37,448 bases of DNA from Prasinococcaceae sp. CCMP 1430 (lineage: Eukaryota; Prasinodermophyta; Palmophyllophyceae; Prasinococcales; Prasinococcaceae), in NCBI GenBank assembly GCA_013416795.1, contig RQSC01000678.1:41073-78520 (forward strand). The letters run 5' to 3'. Below the pieces are notes generated by a model. That model was not told the DNA's origin and did not search any database. It saw nothing but the letters and a program-made list of their open reading frames with translations. Of the stretch, positions 19,973 through 29,249 are shown piece by piece (positions within the stretch are counted from its first letter, which is position 1; each line of letters opens with the position of its first letter). The translations under genes were made by a program, and so were the position numbers.

Positions 19973-21196
19973 TCACAGGCGCGTGCGCTTCAGCAGCATA
20001 CGCCTGTCGCCGTTCTCAGTGTCGTCTTCGCCATCGTCCTCGTCACCCTCTTCATTTCCGCCTCCTCCTCCTCCTCCTCCTCCGCCTTCACCTCCTCCGC
20101 CGCCGCCCTCGCCTCCTCCTCCGCCGCCGCCCTCGCCTCCTCCTCCGCCGCCGCCACCGCCATCGTCGTTGTCGTCGTCCTCGTCACCTTCTTCGCCTTC
20201 GCCTCCTCCTCCTCCTCCTCCCTCGCCTCCGCCTCCTCCTCCCCCTCCTCCTCCTCCTCCGCCTCCTCCTTCGCCTCCTCCGCCTCCTCCTTCGCCTCCT
20301 CCTCCGCCTCCTCCGCCTCCTCCTCCGTTCGAGACGCATTCCTTGTTCCACCAAGTGTACGGCCCTTGGGTTCCGGTCTCGTCGATCGGATCGGCAACGC
20401 CCGAGGCCATCACGCGCTGCACGAAGCAAGACCCATCGCCTTCTTCGCCTTCGTCCTCGTCCTCAAGGTCGAGAATGAGCACGTACGAAAGTGGGCCTAT
20501 TCCGTCTTTGAAACTCTCGTCCTTGGGGAACGTCTGCTTGCATATCGCCTTGACGTCGTCGCCGTCGAGCCCGTCGTCAAACCCGTCGTCGTTATCGTCG
20601 CGGTCTGCGATCACGCACGCGAACCAGCCCAGTCCGACGCCGTCGTCGATCATCTGCCGCGTGCCGCGCACGCGCAGATGCGCATATCGCGCACATATTC
20701 GCACGCGCACACGTGCATCGCGCGGATTGTGTCTGTGTCAGCATTTCGAGCGCAAAGCACGCAACGCTCGTAACGCTCATACCGAGCGTTTCGCTGTGTG
20801 CCCTCCATCCAGTGGGCCTCCACGCGCGGAGCAGGGTGCAGTCGCCCCCAGTGGGCGGGTACGCAACGCACTCGCGTGCGCTCGCATCGCATTCTACACG
20901 CGACGAGGCGGACACACCTGGAAGCCGAAGATGTACGGCTCGGTGAGCCACGCCATCGTCATGGTAAGGCCCTCAGGTACTGGGCCGTCGGGCTGCTGGA
21001 CGACGGGGGGCGTCAGGCTGCCCGAGTTGGTGGGCGTCTGCAAGAGGATGGTAAGCCCGGCTCTCTCCGAGGGGGAGTAGGAGTCGCAAAAAGTCAAGTT
21101 CTGGCAGTCAGAGCGCACTCCGCGCGCGCCTCCCACGAGCGCGAGCACGCCCGCCAGGGCGAGCGCGCGCAAAGCACCATCCGTGCCGGGGGCCAT
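19973..21196 (-). CDS. Secreted acidic protein, tandem copy A, unrecognised family (2 exons)
   Basis: Exons 20918-21196 and 19973-20653, joined across a 264-bp GT-AG phase-0 intron, give 319 residues. The start MAPGTDGALRALALAG (ATG at 21194-21196, A at -3 and G at +4) begins a signal peptide ending near RGVRS. The mature part has DCQNLTFCDSYSPSERAG, a Pro/Thr stretch, TMAWLTEPYIFGFQ, then after the junction MIDDGVGLGWFACVIADRDD, a run of Asp/Gly repeats, KAICKQTFPKDES, and an acidic segment before CFVQRVMASGVADPIDETG and YTWWNKEC. A poly-Gly/Glu stretch of about 90 codons separates this from the tail GDRRMLLKRTRL. The splice model is supported by copy B, which conserves the same junction. 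Cysteine pairs and the signal peptide suggest an extracellular domain. I recognise no family. Confidence 0.75.
20056..20332 (-). repeat. Trinucleotide microsatellite encoding poly-Gly/Glu in copy A
   Basis: A CTC/CCT/CCG-rich trinucleotide tract on the + strand, read on the - strand as long Gly runs broken by single Glu residues, inside the last exon of copy A. The paralogous exon in copy B has only a short SASGTTDNG stretch at this point, so the tract is an expansion specific to copy A. The tract keeps the reading frame. Confidence 0.9.
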
Positions 21197-21774
21197 GTTG
21201 TTCTGCAGTCGTGTCCGCGGCCTCTGCGTGGTGGTGGTTGCTCCAAGGCCGCGGTGTGGCGCGCGCGCGTGGGTGGAGCGCTCTTCCCATTCCCCGCGCC
21301 CCGCCCGCCGCGCCTCAGCGGCGCCACCCCACGCGCTGGTCACGCGCTGGTGTGCTCGAGTCACGCGCGCGCCGTTGTGCGCTGCCCGCATCGATGCCAC
21401 GTAAGCATCGTATTCGAGCTGCTGTCAAGCGCCAGGGCTGCGCCATTGTGTGGGAGGCCCCACGAAGACCAACGTTGAAAAAAATCGCCACCACGTACCC
21501 ACGCAATACTACCAGCGCTCGGTGTGAAATTCATCTAAAGACAATTGGGTCGAATGACAGCGCGAACACGTTGTCGACGTGCGTTGACGATTATCTCACA
21601 TCACATTGCAGCACTTGGATGCATTACATTACATAACCATAACTCTAGTACCGTACATGCTTTTTTGCTTATGGCGAGGTGAAGTCCTTGATGACCCCCT
21701 CGAAGTCGTTGGTATGGCACGCTGATCTCAACAGGCCTGTCTCGCCCAGTGCGTCGGCGACAACGGCGGCCTCC
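21197..21774. other. Intergenic region between duplicate genes A and B
   Basis: The first 200 bp or so (to about 21400) are homologous to sequence upstream of copy B (22838-23045), so the duplication includes 5' flanking DNA. Then follows a distinctly AT-richer stretch (about 21475-21680), the lowest GC in this part of the window, with no open frame of note. Confidence 0.6.
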
Positions 21775-22837
21775 TCACATGCGCGCACGCTTCAGGAGCA
21801 TGCGCCTGTCGCCACCGTTGTCGGTCGTGCCGGAGGCGGAGTCACATTTCTTGTTCCACCACGTGTACGGCCCTTGCGTTCCGCTCTCGTCGATCGGATC
21901 GGCCACGCCGCTAGCCATGACGCGCTGGACGAAGCAAGTCTCCTCTCCTTCGTCTTCTTCCTCCAAGTCCAGAATCAACGTGTACGAGAGTGGGCCGATG
22001 CCATCCTGCGAATGAACGACGCGCGAGGCAGCACGCGCGAGGTGAGGATGGGCGAGCGGCCGGCGTCAGCGCCAAATCGCAGAACGCCGACAGCGAGGGA
22101 GCCAACCATGCGAGTCTGCTCGGCCCCGCTGGCGAGCGAGCGAGTGCAGCGCAGAGCATTCGCGCGCAGAGTATTCGCGCACGTGCCTTGTAGCTCTCGT
22201 CCTTGGGGAACGTCTGCTTGCATATCGCCTTGACGTCGTCGCCGTCGAGCCCGTCGTCGAACCCGTCGTCGTCGTCGTCGCGGTCTGCGATCACGCACGC
22301 GAACCATCCCAGTCCGACACCGTCGTCGATCATCTGCCGCGTGCCGCGCACGTGCAGATGCGCAAGCGGCCACACCGCGCACATTTTTGCGCACGCGTGC
22401 GCGCGTCAGCATGCTGAGCGTTGGGCGCGTCCCCTCCACGCGTGGGCAGACGTAGGTAGTCGCATTGAGTGGGCGGCCACGCAACGCGCGCGCGTGTTCA
22501 TCGCGCGCGCTCACGCCGCGATCTACCCAAGTCGAGGCGGACACACCTGGAAGCCGAAGATGTACGGCTCGGTGAGCCACGCCATGGTCATGGTCAGGCC
22601 CTCTGGCACTGGGCCGTCGGGGGACTGCACGACGGGGGGGGTCAAGTTACCCGAGTTCGTCGGTGTCTGCAAGAGGATGGTGAGCCCGGCTCTCTCCGAG
22701 GGGGAGTAGGAGTCGCAAAAGGTCACGTTCTGGCAGTCGGCGCGCACTCCGCGTACGCCGCCGGCCAGCGCGAGCACGCCTGCTAGGGCGAGCGCGCACA
22801 AGGCACCATCCCTGCCGTGGCGGTCGCTGGGGGCCAT
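21775..22837 (-). CDS. Secreted acidic protein, tandem copy B, unrecognised family (3 exons)
   Basis: Paralogue of copy A, 222 residues. Exons: 22547-22837 (signal peptide starting MAPSDRHGRDGALCALALAG, then DCQNVTFCDSYSPSERAG to EPYIFGFQ), 22187-22333 (MIDDGVGLGWFACVIADRDD to FPKDESYK) and 21775-22005 (DGIGPLSYTLILDL to LLKRARM). Intron 1 (22334-22546) is GT-AG at the same site as in copy A. Intron 2 (22006-22186, 181 bp) is absent from copy A, where the two coding parts join directly as FK/DG; it begins GC and ends AG. Without intron 2 the frame does not reach the conserved C-terminus. The Gly-rich expansion of copy A is missing. Differences are mostly conservative, which suggests both copies are or were under selection. 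Family and function unknown. Confidence 0.72.
22006..22186 (-). other. GC-AG intron unique to copy B
   Basis: On the - strand the junction reads AAG/GCACGT at the 5' side and TTCGCAG/GA at the 3' side. Removing exactly 181 bp restores the uninterrupted reading seen in copy A. A CTGAC branch-point-like motif lies upstream of the acceptor. No GT donor gives the same in-frame join. Confidence 0.75.
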
Positions 22838-23224
22838 GGTCGCCTCGCTCTGCAGTCGAGTCGCCTCTGCGGTGTGTGTTCGTGGTGATGCGTGGTGGTG
22901 GTCGCTCCAAGGCCACGGTGTGGCACGCGCATGTGGGCGGAGCGCCTCTCCCCCAGGCTCGCCCCCCGCGCCCTGGCGCTGGGCTACAGAACCCCACGCG
23001 CTCGACACGCGCGCGCGCTGCGGGCTGCCCGCATCGACGAAACGTTGCCACTGCTCGCTGCTGTCACACGTGCAAAATTGACGTATTTTTTGTTGATGGG
23101 TGTGATTGTCTGCCAGGTAGCCTGCGTTCAGCCAGTCCGAACTACGAGCGACACAATGACACCTTGACCAATACTTTTTTCACATCGTCCGGTCCATTTA
23201 AAGGCAGTGTGAGTGTACTAAGAC
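22838..23224. other. Intergenic region upstream of copy B
   Basis: The part up to about 23045 is homologous to the 5' flank of copy A. The remainder is AT-richer and leads to the 3' end of the methyltransferase gene. It should contain the copy B promoter. No gene seen. Confidence 0.55.
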
Positions 23225-24109
23225 CTAGTCGCGCGCTTTCGGCCTCCTGGCGACAAGCGCCGTGCAGTCGCCCGGCCCCTCGAGGTTGGCGAGGAAGGGT
23301 GGGTAGCCAGGGTGATGGCACAGCTCGGCCGACACGACCTCGAGGCCAGCTCGCCTCGCCGCGCCGGCGAGGTCGTTGGGCTCAACGAGCGTCATGCTCC
23401 TGGGCGCGCGAGCTGCGACCTCGCGCGCCTGCTCGAGCGGCGTACCTTGTGCGAGCAGCTGTTGCTCGAGGCTGTCGCTGATCGCGAGCAGGTCGGCGCC
23501 AGGCCATGCGACTTTCGCCGCCTTACGCGCGCAGTACTCCGCGGTGAAACGCTCGCCCGCCTCGCATCGGCCCGGGGCACATGGGCCGCTGTGCGGGCTC
23601 ATCGCGGTGGCGCAGATGACGCCCCCGGGAGCCAGCAGCTGGGCCAGCGCTGCGAGAGATGCGTCCACTTGGGCGGGCTCCAAGAAGTGCAGCACGTCCG
23701 CCACGAGGATCGCCCCTGCGTCGCGCGCCTCCGCCGTCGGCAGCTCGTCCGGCAGCTTGCAGTGTGCCGTCACGACGCCCGCCAACCCCAGCTTGTTCAC
23801 TGCCTCCAGGTGGCCAACCTCCATGTCTGCCGCCACGACACGCGGCGGCCGCGCGCTGCCGGCGGAGAGCTCCCGCAGCGCGGCGCGTGCGTTGAGGCCG
23901 TACGCGCAGCCGCAGTCCAGCAGGAGCGGCGCCGTGCCCGCCTCGCGCGCAACAGCGAGCGCGCCGTCGACGCACGCTCGCAGCAGCGGGCTCTCCGCCC
24001 CCATCTCAAACCCCGCGCCGTTGAGCGTGGCGGTCGCCCCGCCGGCGCTGAGCGGCGACGAGAAGGCGGCCGCGCCCGCGCCACGCCGCTCGCTTGCGCC
24101 TGGGGCCAT
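23225..24109 (-). CDS. Class I SAM-dependent methyltransferase
   Basis: A 294-residue Rossmann-fold methyltransferase, substrate unknown. The opening motif TLNGAGFEMGAESPLL resembles the N(L)NGxGFxxGxxSP lead-in of a group of bacterial-type class I methyltransferases. Then come motif I LLLDCGCAYGLNARAAL (SAM-binding), VVAADMEVGHLEAV (acidic loop), ILVADVLHFLEP (motif IV-like) and LLAPGGVICATAMSP. The C-terminus is SMTLVEPNDL, then a VVSAELCHHPGYP segment. The ATG at 24107-24109 has A at -3 and G at +4. A further in-frame ATG at 24184 would add 25 residues (MNAVRATHC...), possibly a targeting peptide. One uninterrupted exon. The fold is secure; small molecule versus protein substrate cannot be told from sequence. 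Confidence 0.82.
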   Translation of the reverse strand: MAPGASERRGAGAAAFSSPLSAGGATATLNGAGFEMGAESPLLRACVDGALAVAREAGTAPLLLDCGCAYGLNARAALRELSAGSARPPRVVAADMEVGHLEAVNKLGLAGVVTAHCKLPDELPTAEARDAGAILVADVLHFLEPAQVDASLAALAQLLAPGGVICATAMSPHSGPCAPGRCEAGERFTAEYCARKAAKVAWPGADLLAISDSLEQQLLAQGTPLEQAREVAARAPRSMTLVEPNDLAGAARRAGLEVVSAELCHHPGYPPFLANLEGPGDCTALVARRPKARD

Positions 24110-24184
24110 GCTCGACGCCCGCTGGGGGCGGGGCCACGCGCCGCACACCTCGTGTGTGCAGTGCGTTGCCCGCACCGCATTCAT

Positions 24185-24967
24185 CGCAGGAGCGCAAAAT
24201 GCCCAATGCGCGCACGAACTGCTGTATCGCGTGACATTGTTGGTGCAAAGAAAGACACCACTGCGACGCGACCCCCCATAAAAAGAAACGCAGGAAGTGA
24301 TTTTTGGGGGCGCTCCGCGTCTTTTGACGTCACAACGAATGCTTTCGAATGCGGCACTTGCCAATTTCGGTATCCATAGCCACGTGTTCTCTCACTGCCT
24401 TTTTCCGGCGTCATTTCACGCTGCGAAGTTGCCAACTCGCGAGCTTTGACGGTGGCAAGGCCACATCCTCACCGGTACCAGCTTGCCGATCACGCGCACG
24501 GCCCGACACGATCACAGCCCCCACCCACGGGCACGCCACGCCCACACGCCCCTACACACGCACGCGCAGGCGCACGAGCACACACGCACGCGCCGACCCG
24601 TGCGCGTGCACACACGCACGCACGCGCACGTGCACGCGCACACGCCAACACCGCCACGCGCCATAGGAAGTCCAAGCCTTACCGTAAGAAGCTTAGTCTG
24701 TCTGGTACCTCGCGCGTTACGCGGGTCCCGTCCCACAAAGAGCATCAAAGTGTGGGGGCGGAGATGCTCCCCCGCCTGGGCACGAGGAAGGGAGTGCATT
24801 CGGAGTCGGNGCGCGCGTGTGGGTGCGGGGTCCCAGCGCGCGGTCGGCGCGGAGGGCGGGCCCTCCGCCCCTCCTGGAGCGCGCGGCGCGCGCCGAACTT
24901 TACGCGCGATCGCCGATCGCGCTTTTCTCGCGCCTTGGGCCGCGGGACACACATTTGCGGCGCGCCA
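24185..24967. repeat. Intergenic region with CACACG/ACGCAC low-complexity tract and one ambiguous base
   Basis: A CA/CG-alternating purine-pyrimidine tract runs from about 24535 to 24655, the kind of sequence that can adopt Z-DNA. A single N is at 24810. The frame of the surface protein is open through here but without its own ATG before 24968. The region probably holds the divergent promoters of the methyltransferase and surface protein genes. Confidence 0.7.
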
Positions 24968-27900
24968 ATGCCGGGGCGGGGCGGCGGCCGTGCCGCGCGG
25001 CGGGCGGTGGCTTTGGCAGGGGGGGTGGCACTGGCCTTACTCGCCGCCGGGGGGCCGCGCGCGGCGCGCGGACAGGGCGACGCCGTGGCGACGCTCGCGC
25101 CTGACGTGCTCGATGGCGGGGCGCGTGTGGACGTGCGGCTTTCGGGGCATGGCAGGGCTGTGACCGGCATCCAGTTTAATCTCGCGAGCTGCGACGGCGA
25201 TGAGCGGGTGGATGTCGAGGCGGCCACAGGGGGGCTCGCAGAGGCGGCCGGCCTGACGTCACAGGTGTCGGGCTCCACCGTTTTGTTCTTTAACTTCAAC
25301 GACGGCGCGATCGAGACGACGGGCGTACTGACGACCCTGTCGGTGCTGCCCGACAACCAGCGCAGTGACGGGTACTGCCTCACTTCGGCGGTTGTCAGCG
25401 CGTCTGATGGGGCCCCCATCGAACTGGATCCGAGTGCTCTGTGTGCCTGCGATGGCTCCTCGGGTGCAACAGGGGCAAACGAGCAAGCGCCACCGCCGCC
25501 TCCGTCGCCCTCCTCGCCGTCGACCGGCCAGCCACCGTCACCGCCGAGCCCACCGCCGAGCGCCGGGGCAGCATCGAATTCGTCAGGCGTCCTGACGCCG
25601 TCGCTCGAGGTGTCTGATGGCGGAAGTCGGGTGGACATTACCCTCGCTGGGCTGAGCTCGGATCTTGGGGGGTTCCAGGCCACCCTCACGTCGTGTGACG
25701 GCGAGCCGGTACCCATCGACAGCGCCTCGGGGGGGGCCGCTGAGCAAGCGGAGATGACGGTGCAGGTCAACAACGCGACTGAGCTTGTGTTCAGTCTCAT
25801 GGGGGCCACAATTCCCGCGAGCAAGGCTAACAACGACGTACTGTCGATACTGGCGATCGCCGACGCGGACGTCCAGGCGGGATACTGCCTGTCGAATGTC
25901 CAGGCAAGCGACACTGTGGGTCGAGCTCTCGACTTCGACGGGTCCGAGCTGTGTCGATGCGATCTCGATGAGCCGAACGCCGGGGCGGGCAGCACTGGCG
26001 AATCGCCACCATCGCCTCCACCCCCCTCGTCACCCCCCTCGCCGCCGAACTCTACAGACGGTTTCATCATCGACGAGGACGTGCGGCTCTTCGTAGGAGA
26101 GCTGACCGACGGTGGCGTGGACGTGGACATCATGAACCCAGATGTGGCAGTGGCTGCCTTGCAATTTACTTTCATCGATCAGGACGGCAACCCACTGACA
26201 GTCGCCAGCGTGGGCCAGGAGGGCGCCGCGGCCGACGCGGCCGTACCTGCCACCGTGAGCGGGGATCTCGTGGCGTTCTTCAGCCTGGGTGGCGGCTCCA
26301 TCCCTGCCGGTGGCCAGCGTCTGCTGGCTCGCGTCGAGTTCGGGAGCGCGAACGGCGTGACCTCGGTGTGCCTTGAGCAGTTCGTGGTCACGTCCGAGAC
26401 CGGCGACGTTCTGACGGCCAGCACCGTGTGCGGCGGCGAGGACAACGGCACGGACGTGCTGGCCAACGTGCGCGCACAGCACCGTGTGTGGCGGCACGCC
26501 GGCCGTCGCGGGCGGCGAGGACAACGGCACGGACGTGCTGGCCAACGTGCGCGCCGAGCCGGTGAGCGACGGCACCTTCGACGTACTGTACCGGTCGAAG
26601 GTGCCGCTGTCGAGCTTCCGATTCGAGCTGCGCACGCTGCTCGGCCAGGACGTGACCTTCGCAAGCGCGATGCCCGAGAGCGGCGCTGCTGGCGATGCAG
26701 GCTTCTCGGTGGTCGTGCGCTCGACGGGCGCCGTGAGTGGCTCGCTACTCACCAGCGACGGCCCGCCCGTCCCCCGGTGGTCGCCGCTGCTGATGCGACA
26801 CGACTGCTGGTAGCGCCACTTGTTGTGGTGCCTGCCGTGCGTCGAGACCGCTGTCGGCCCCATCCTGAGCGCAGAGGACGGCACCTCCGTGGCCGTCGAG
26901 GAGGCGTCGTGCGAGGTCCCCAGCGAGGGCCCCGACGGCCCCATCTCGGTTCCCCCGGGACCTGATGGTGCTGGAAACTTCGAATTCCTGCTGCGACCTT
27001 CTGAGACTGTCGCCGGGAAGATCGACGTGTACTACAGGTCGGATGTTGAGGTGTCCGGGTTCTCTTTCACCTTGCTGAGCGAGGCGGGCACTCCCATCGC
27101 GCTCAATACCACGGTGAGGCCCATCGGCCGCGCTGTCGACAACAACTTTTCAGTCTTCGAGGCGGGCTTCAGTGGGGGCGTCGTGGGACTGTACAGCGGC
27201 CTGGCCAGCCAGGTGCTGCCACAGACAGACTCCGAAGAGGGTGAGCTCCTCTTGGAAGTGTACACCGGGGCGGACGTCGTCGATGCCACCGCGTTGTGTA
27301 TCGCAGAGGACGCCTTGGTGACCATCGCGGCGGCCAACACCACGGGCGACACGACCGTCTCCGCGGGAGTGCCAGACTGCCTGCCGACTGCCGACGTTGT
27401 GCTGTCCACGCCCTCGCCGCGCGCTGTCCTAGGGTCCCTAAACGTGAGCGTCGTCTCCACCGAGGCGATGAGCTCGGTGTTCTTCTACGTGCTCCAGGGC
27501 GGCTCTGGCACCCCGGCCCGCTTCGACAAGAGCAGGAAGGTTGCTGGTCTTGCTGTGGATAGCGGCCTGGTCGTCAACACGCTCGACAGCGGCCTGGTCA
27601 GTGCAACAGCATCGCAGGCGTCCACGAGCGTGCCAGCACAGGCTGTGTCGGCAGAACTCGTTTCGATCCCGGTGGCAGTCCCAGACGGCACTGACCTGTG
27701 CATCGTCGGGGTGCAGGTGACCGGGAAGGCCGGCGATGCGCTGACTACGAGCGTCGTCAGTTCGAGTTTTTGCGACGGCCTCGTGCCACCCACAGTTGCG
27801 TCTCCTCCTCCACCTGTTTCGTCCCCCCCACCCCCCCCGGTCGTGGTCGCACCGCCTCCGCCGCCTCCTGTGGCCATGCCGCCCCCACCCGTCGCCGTTG

Positions 27901-29129
27901 GGGCGGTCGAGCTCTTCACGCCGACCGCCGTGACTGGCGGCGTGGTGGAGGTGTACTACACGGCCACGGCGCCGATCGGAGGACTGCAAATGCGCGTGGA
28001 AGTAGGCGGCAATGGCGCGACATTTGATTCTGACGCTGCCACAGTCGGTGGAGCGGCTGCCGACGCCTTCGAGGTCGTGACGGGTAGCGGTCTTGGACCG
28101 AACGTGGTGGCCATCGGCACCGGCGATCCGCTGGACAGGGCGGCCGGCCAGTCGCTGCTGCTGTCCCTGAAGCTCGCGAATGGCACCGAGGCCGAGGGCA
28201 CGCTCCCTTGCATCGCCGACGCAATCTTCACCGACACGGAGAATCCGCCGCGTGCCATGGACGTGACGTTGCCGGACTGCGAGCAGCAGCCGCAGGCGAA
28301 CTCACCGCCGCCATCCCCACCCCCGTCACCCCCGCCCGCGCCGGCGATCCCAGAAACCACCGCCGTGGCGTTCAACATGCGCTTCCCCGGTACGCTGGTC
28401 GCGACTGATGCGGATGGCATCGCGGCGAAGTCGGGTCTGCGCGAGGCCTTCGGCGAGCTGTACAGCGTGCCGCCGACGGCCGTGTCGGTGTTCATGTCGT
28501 TCCTGTGCGCAGACGGCGTTGTGCATAGCACACCTCAGCCGTGCACAGGACAGCGATCCGCCGATATCCCTGTCGTGTCAGCCGACGTGAACGTGGGTCA
28601 GGTGGCAGTATCTGCGGCCGAGTCGGTCACGGTCGACGACATCCGCCAGGCGCTCGCGTCCTCTACGAATGCGGGCATGCAAACCCTCGTGGGCACCGCC
28701 GACGCAGACTCGATCGGCGTGTTCGAGGTTGGCACGCCGAGCCCCCCGCTCGAAGCACCGCCCGCAGCTGCGCCTCCACCGCCTCCGCAGGAGGCAAGCG
28801 GCAGCAGCCCTTCGTCGGGCTCCCAAAGTAGTGGCGGGGGTGGGTTGAGCGGCGGCGCGATCGCGGGCATCGTCGTCGGGAGTGTCTTCGGCGCCTTGCT
28901 GCTCGTGCTGCTCACCTGGTGGCTCTGCCAGCGCAGGTCGTCTTCGGCGGCGGCGCGCGGCGGCGGTTCGAACCAGTTCGCGGTCTCATCGCAGCGCTCA
29001 CCCGCGCACGGCGGCAGTGCCTACAACGGCGCAGGTGGCAGCGCGGGCTCGCCGGTCGTCTCCAAGAAAATGTCAAAGAAGCAGCGCGCGGTGATGCGCC
29101 ACCAGGAGTTCGTGGATGAGGAGGTTTGA
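24968..29129 (+). CDS. Multi-module cohesin-like cell-surface protein with C-terminal membrane anchor; disrupted reading frame
   Basis: The ATG at 24968 starts a signal peptide (MPGRGGGRAARRAVALAGG, hydrophobic core, then ARGQ). Successive beta-sandwich modules of about 120-140 residues follow, with patterns such as RVDVRLSG, VTGIQFNL and VLFFNFNDG typical of cohesin-like domains; most end in a Cys pair. Proline-rich linkers (PPPPPSPSSP, PPSPPPPSSPP, PPPPPP; about 25486-25560, 26005-26045, 27790-27900, 28300-28350) separate some. The third and fourth modules (26072-26935) belong to the same repeat family as the array gene from 31454. Near the C-terminus are a domain with VPPTAVSVFMSF, a membrane helix (about 28855-28925, IAGIVVGSVFGALLLVLL) and a basic tail, so it is a type I surface protein. 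NNTT/NATS-type sequons suggest N-glycosylation. The frame shifts by one at a partial duplication (26419-26534), and a TAG at 26811 lies inside a parallel-complement segment. Both may be data artefacts. Cohesin-like is my reading from pattern. Confidence 0.75.
26419..26534 (+). repeat. Out-of-register partial duplication causing a +1 frameshift
   Basis: CAGCACCGTGTG occurs at 26419 and again at 26477 (58 bp apart), and the following GGCGGCGAGGACAACGGCAC at 26432 and 26511 (79 bp apart). Neither spacing is a multiple of three. The first half matches the module variant near 34800, and the second half matches the variant near 32200 with its extra 21 bp. The join changes frame from that of 24968 to that of the downstream modules. 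Confidence 0.85.
26775..26848 (+). other. Parallel-complement segment 1 (complemented, not reversed)
   Basis: All 74 bases are the complement, in the same left-to-right order, of 34232-34305 (e.g. GCCACCAGCGGCGACGACTA becomes CGGTGGTCGCCGCTGCTGAT). Flanks on both sides return to normal module sequence at once. The module's ATC becomes an in-frame TAG at 26811-26813. Confidence 0.95.
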
Positions 29130-29249
29130 GCGCTGCGCCACGAGAGAAGCGAAGAGAAAGCGACTGTGTACTTCGTAAGTGAATAGGAACGTGCAGGTCT
29201 GCCGTCCGTGCTGCATCGAGCCACGCAGAGGCGACCGAGCGCCAACGTT

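Noticed and set aside
20418-20773. Ser-rich or Pro-rich + strand protein over the microsatellite of copy A
   Set aside because: Reading the same trinucleotide tract in any frame gives a homopolymer-like peptide. Only the - strand frame continues into segments conserved in copy B.
26805-26820. Programmed stop readthrough or frameshifting in the surface protein
   Set aside because: The stop is fully explained by the complemented segment (ATC to TAG), and the frameshift by a partial duplication. No slippery site or structure was needed.
26775-26848. Ordinary inversion or hairpin copy as the cause of the odd segment
   Set aside because: The reverse complement of the module does not match. Only the complement read in the same direction matches, at every base.
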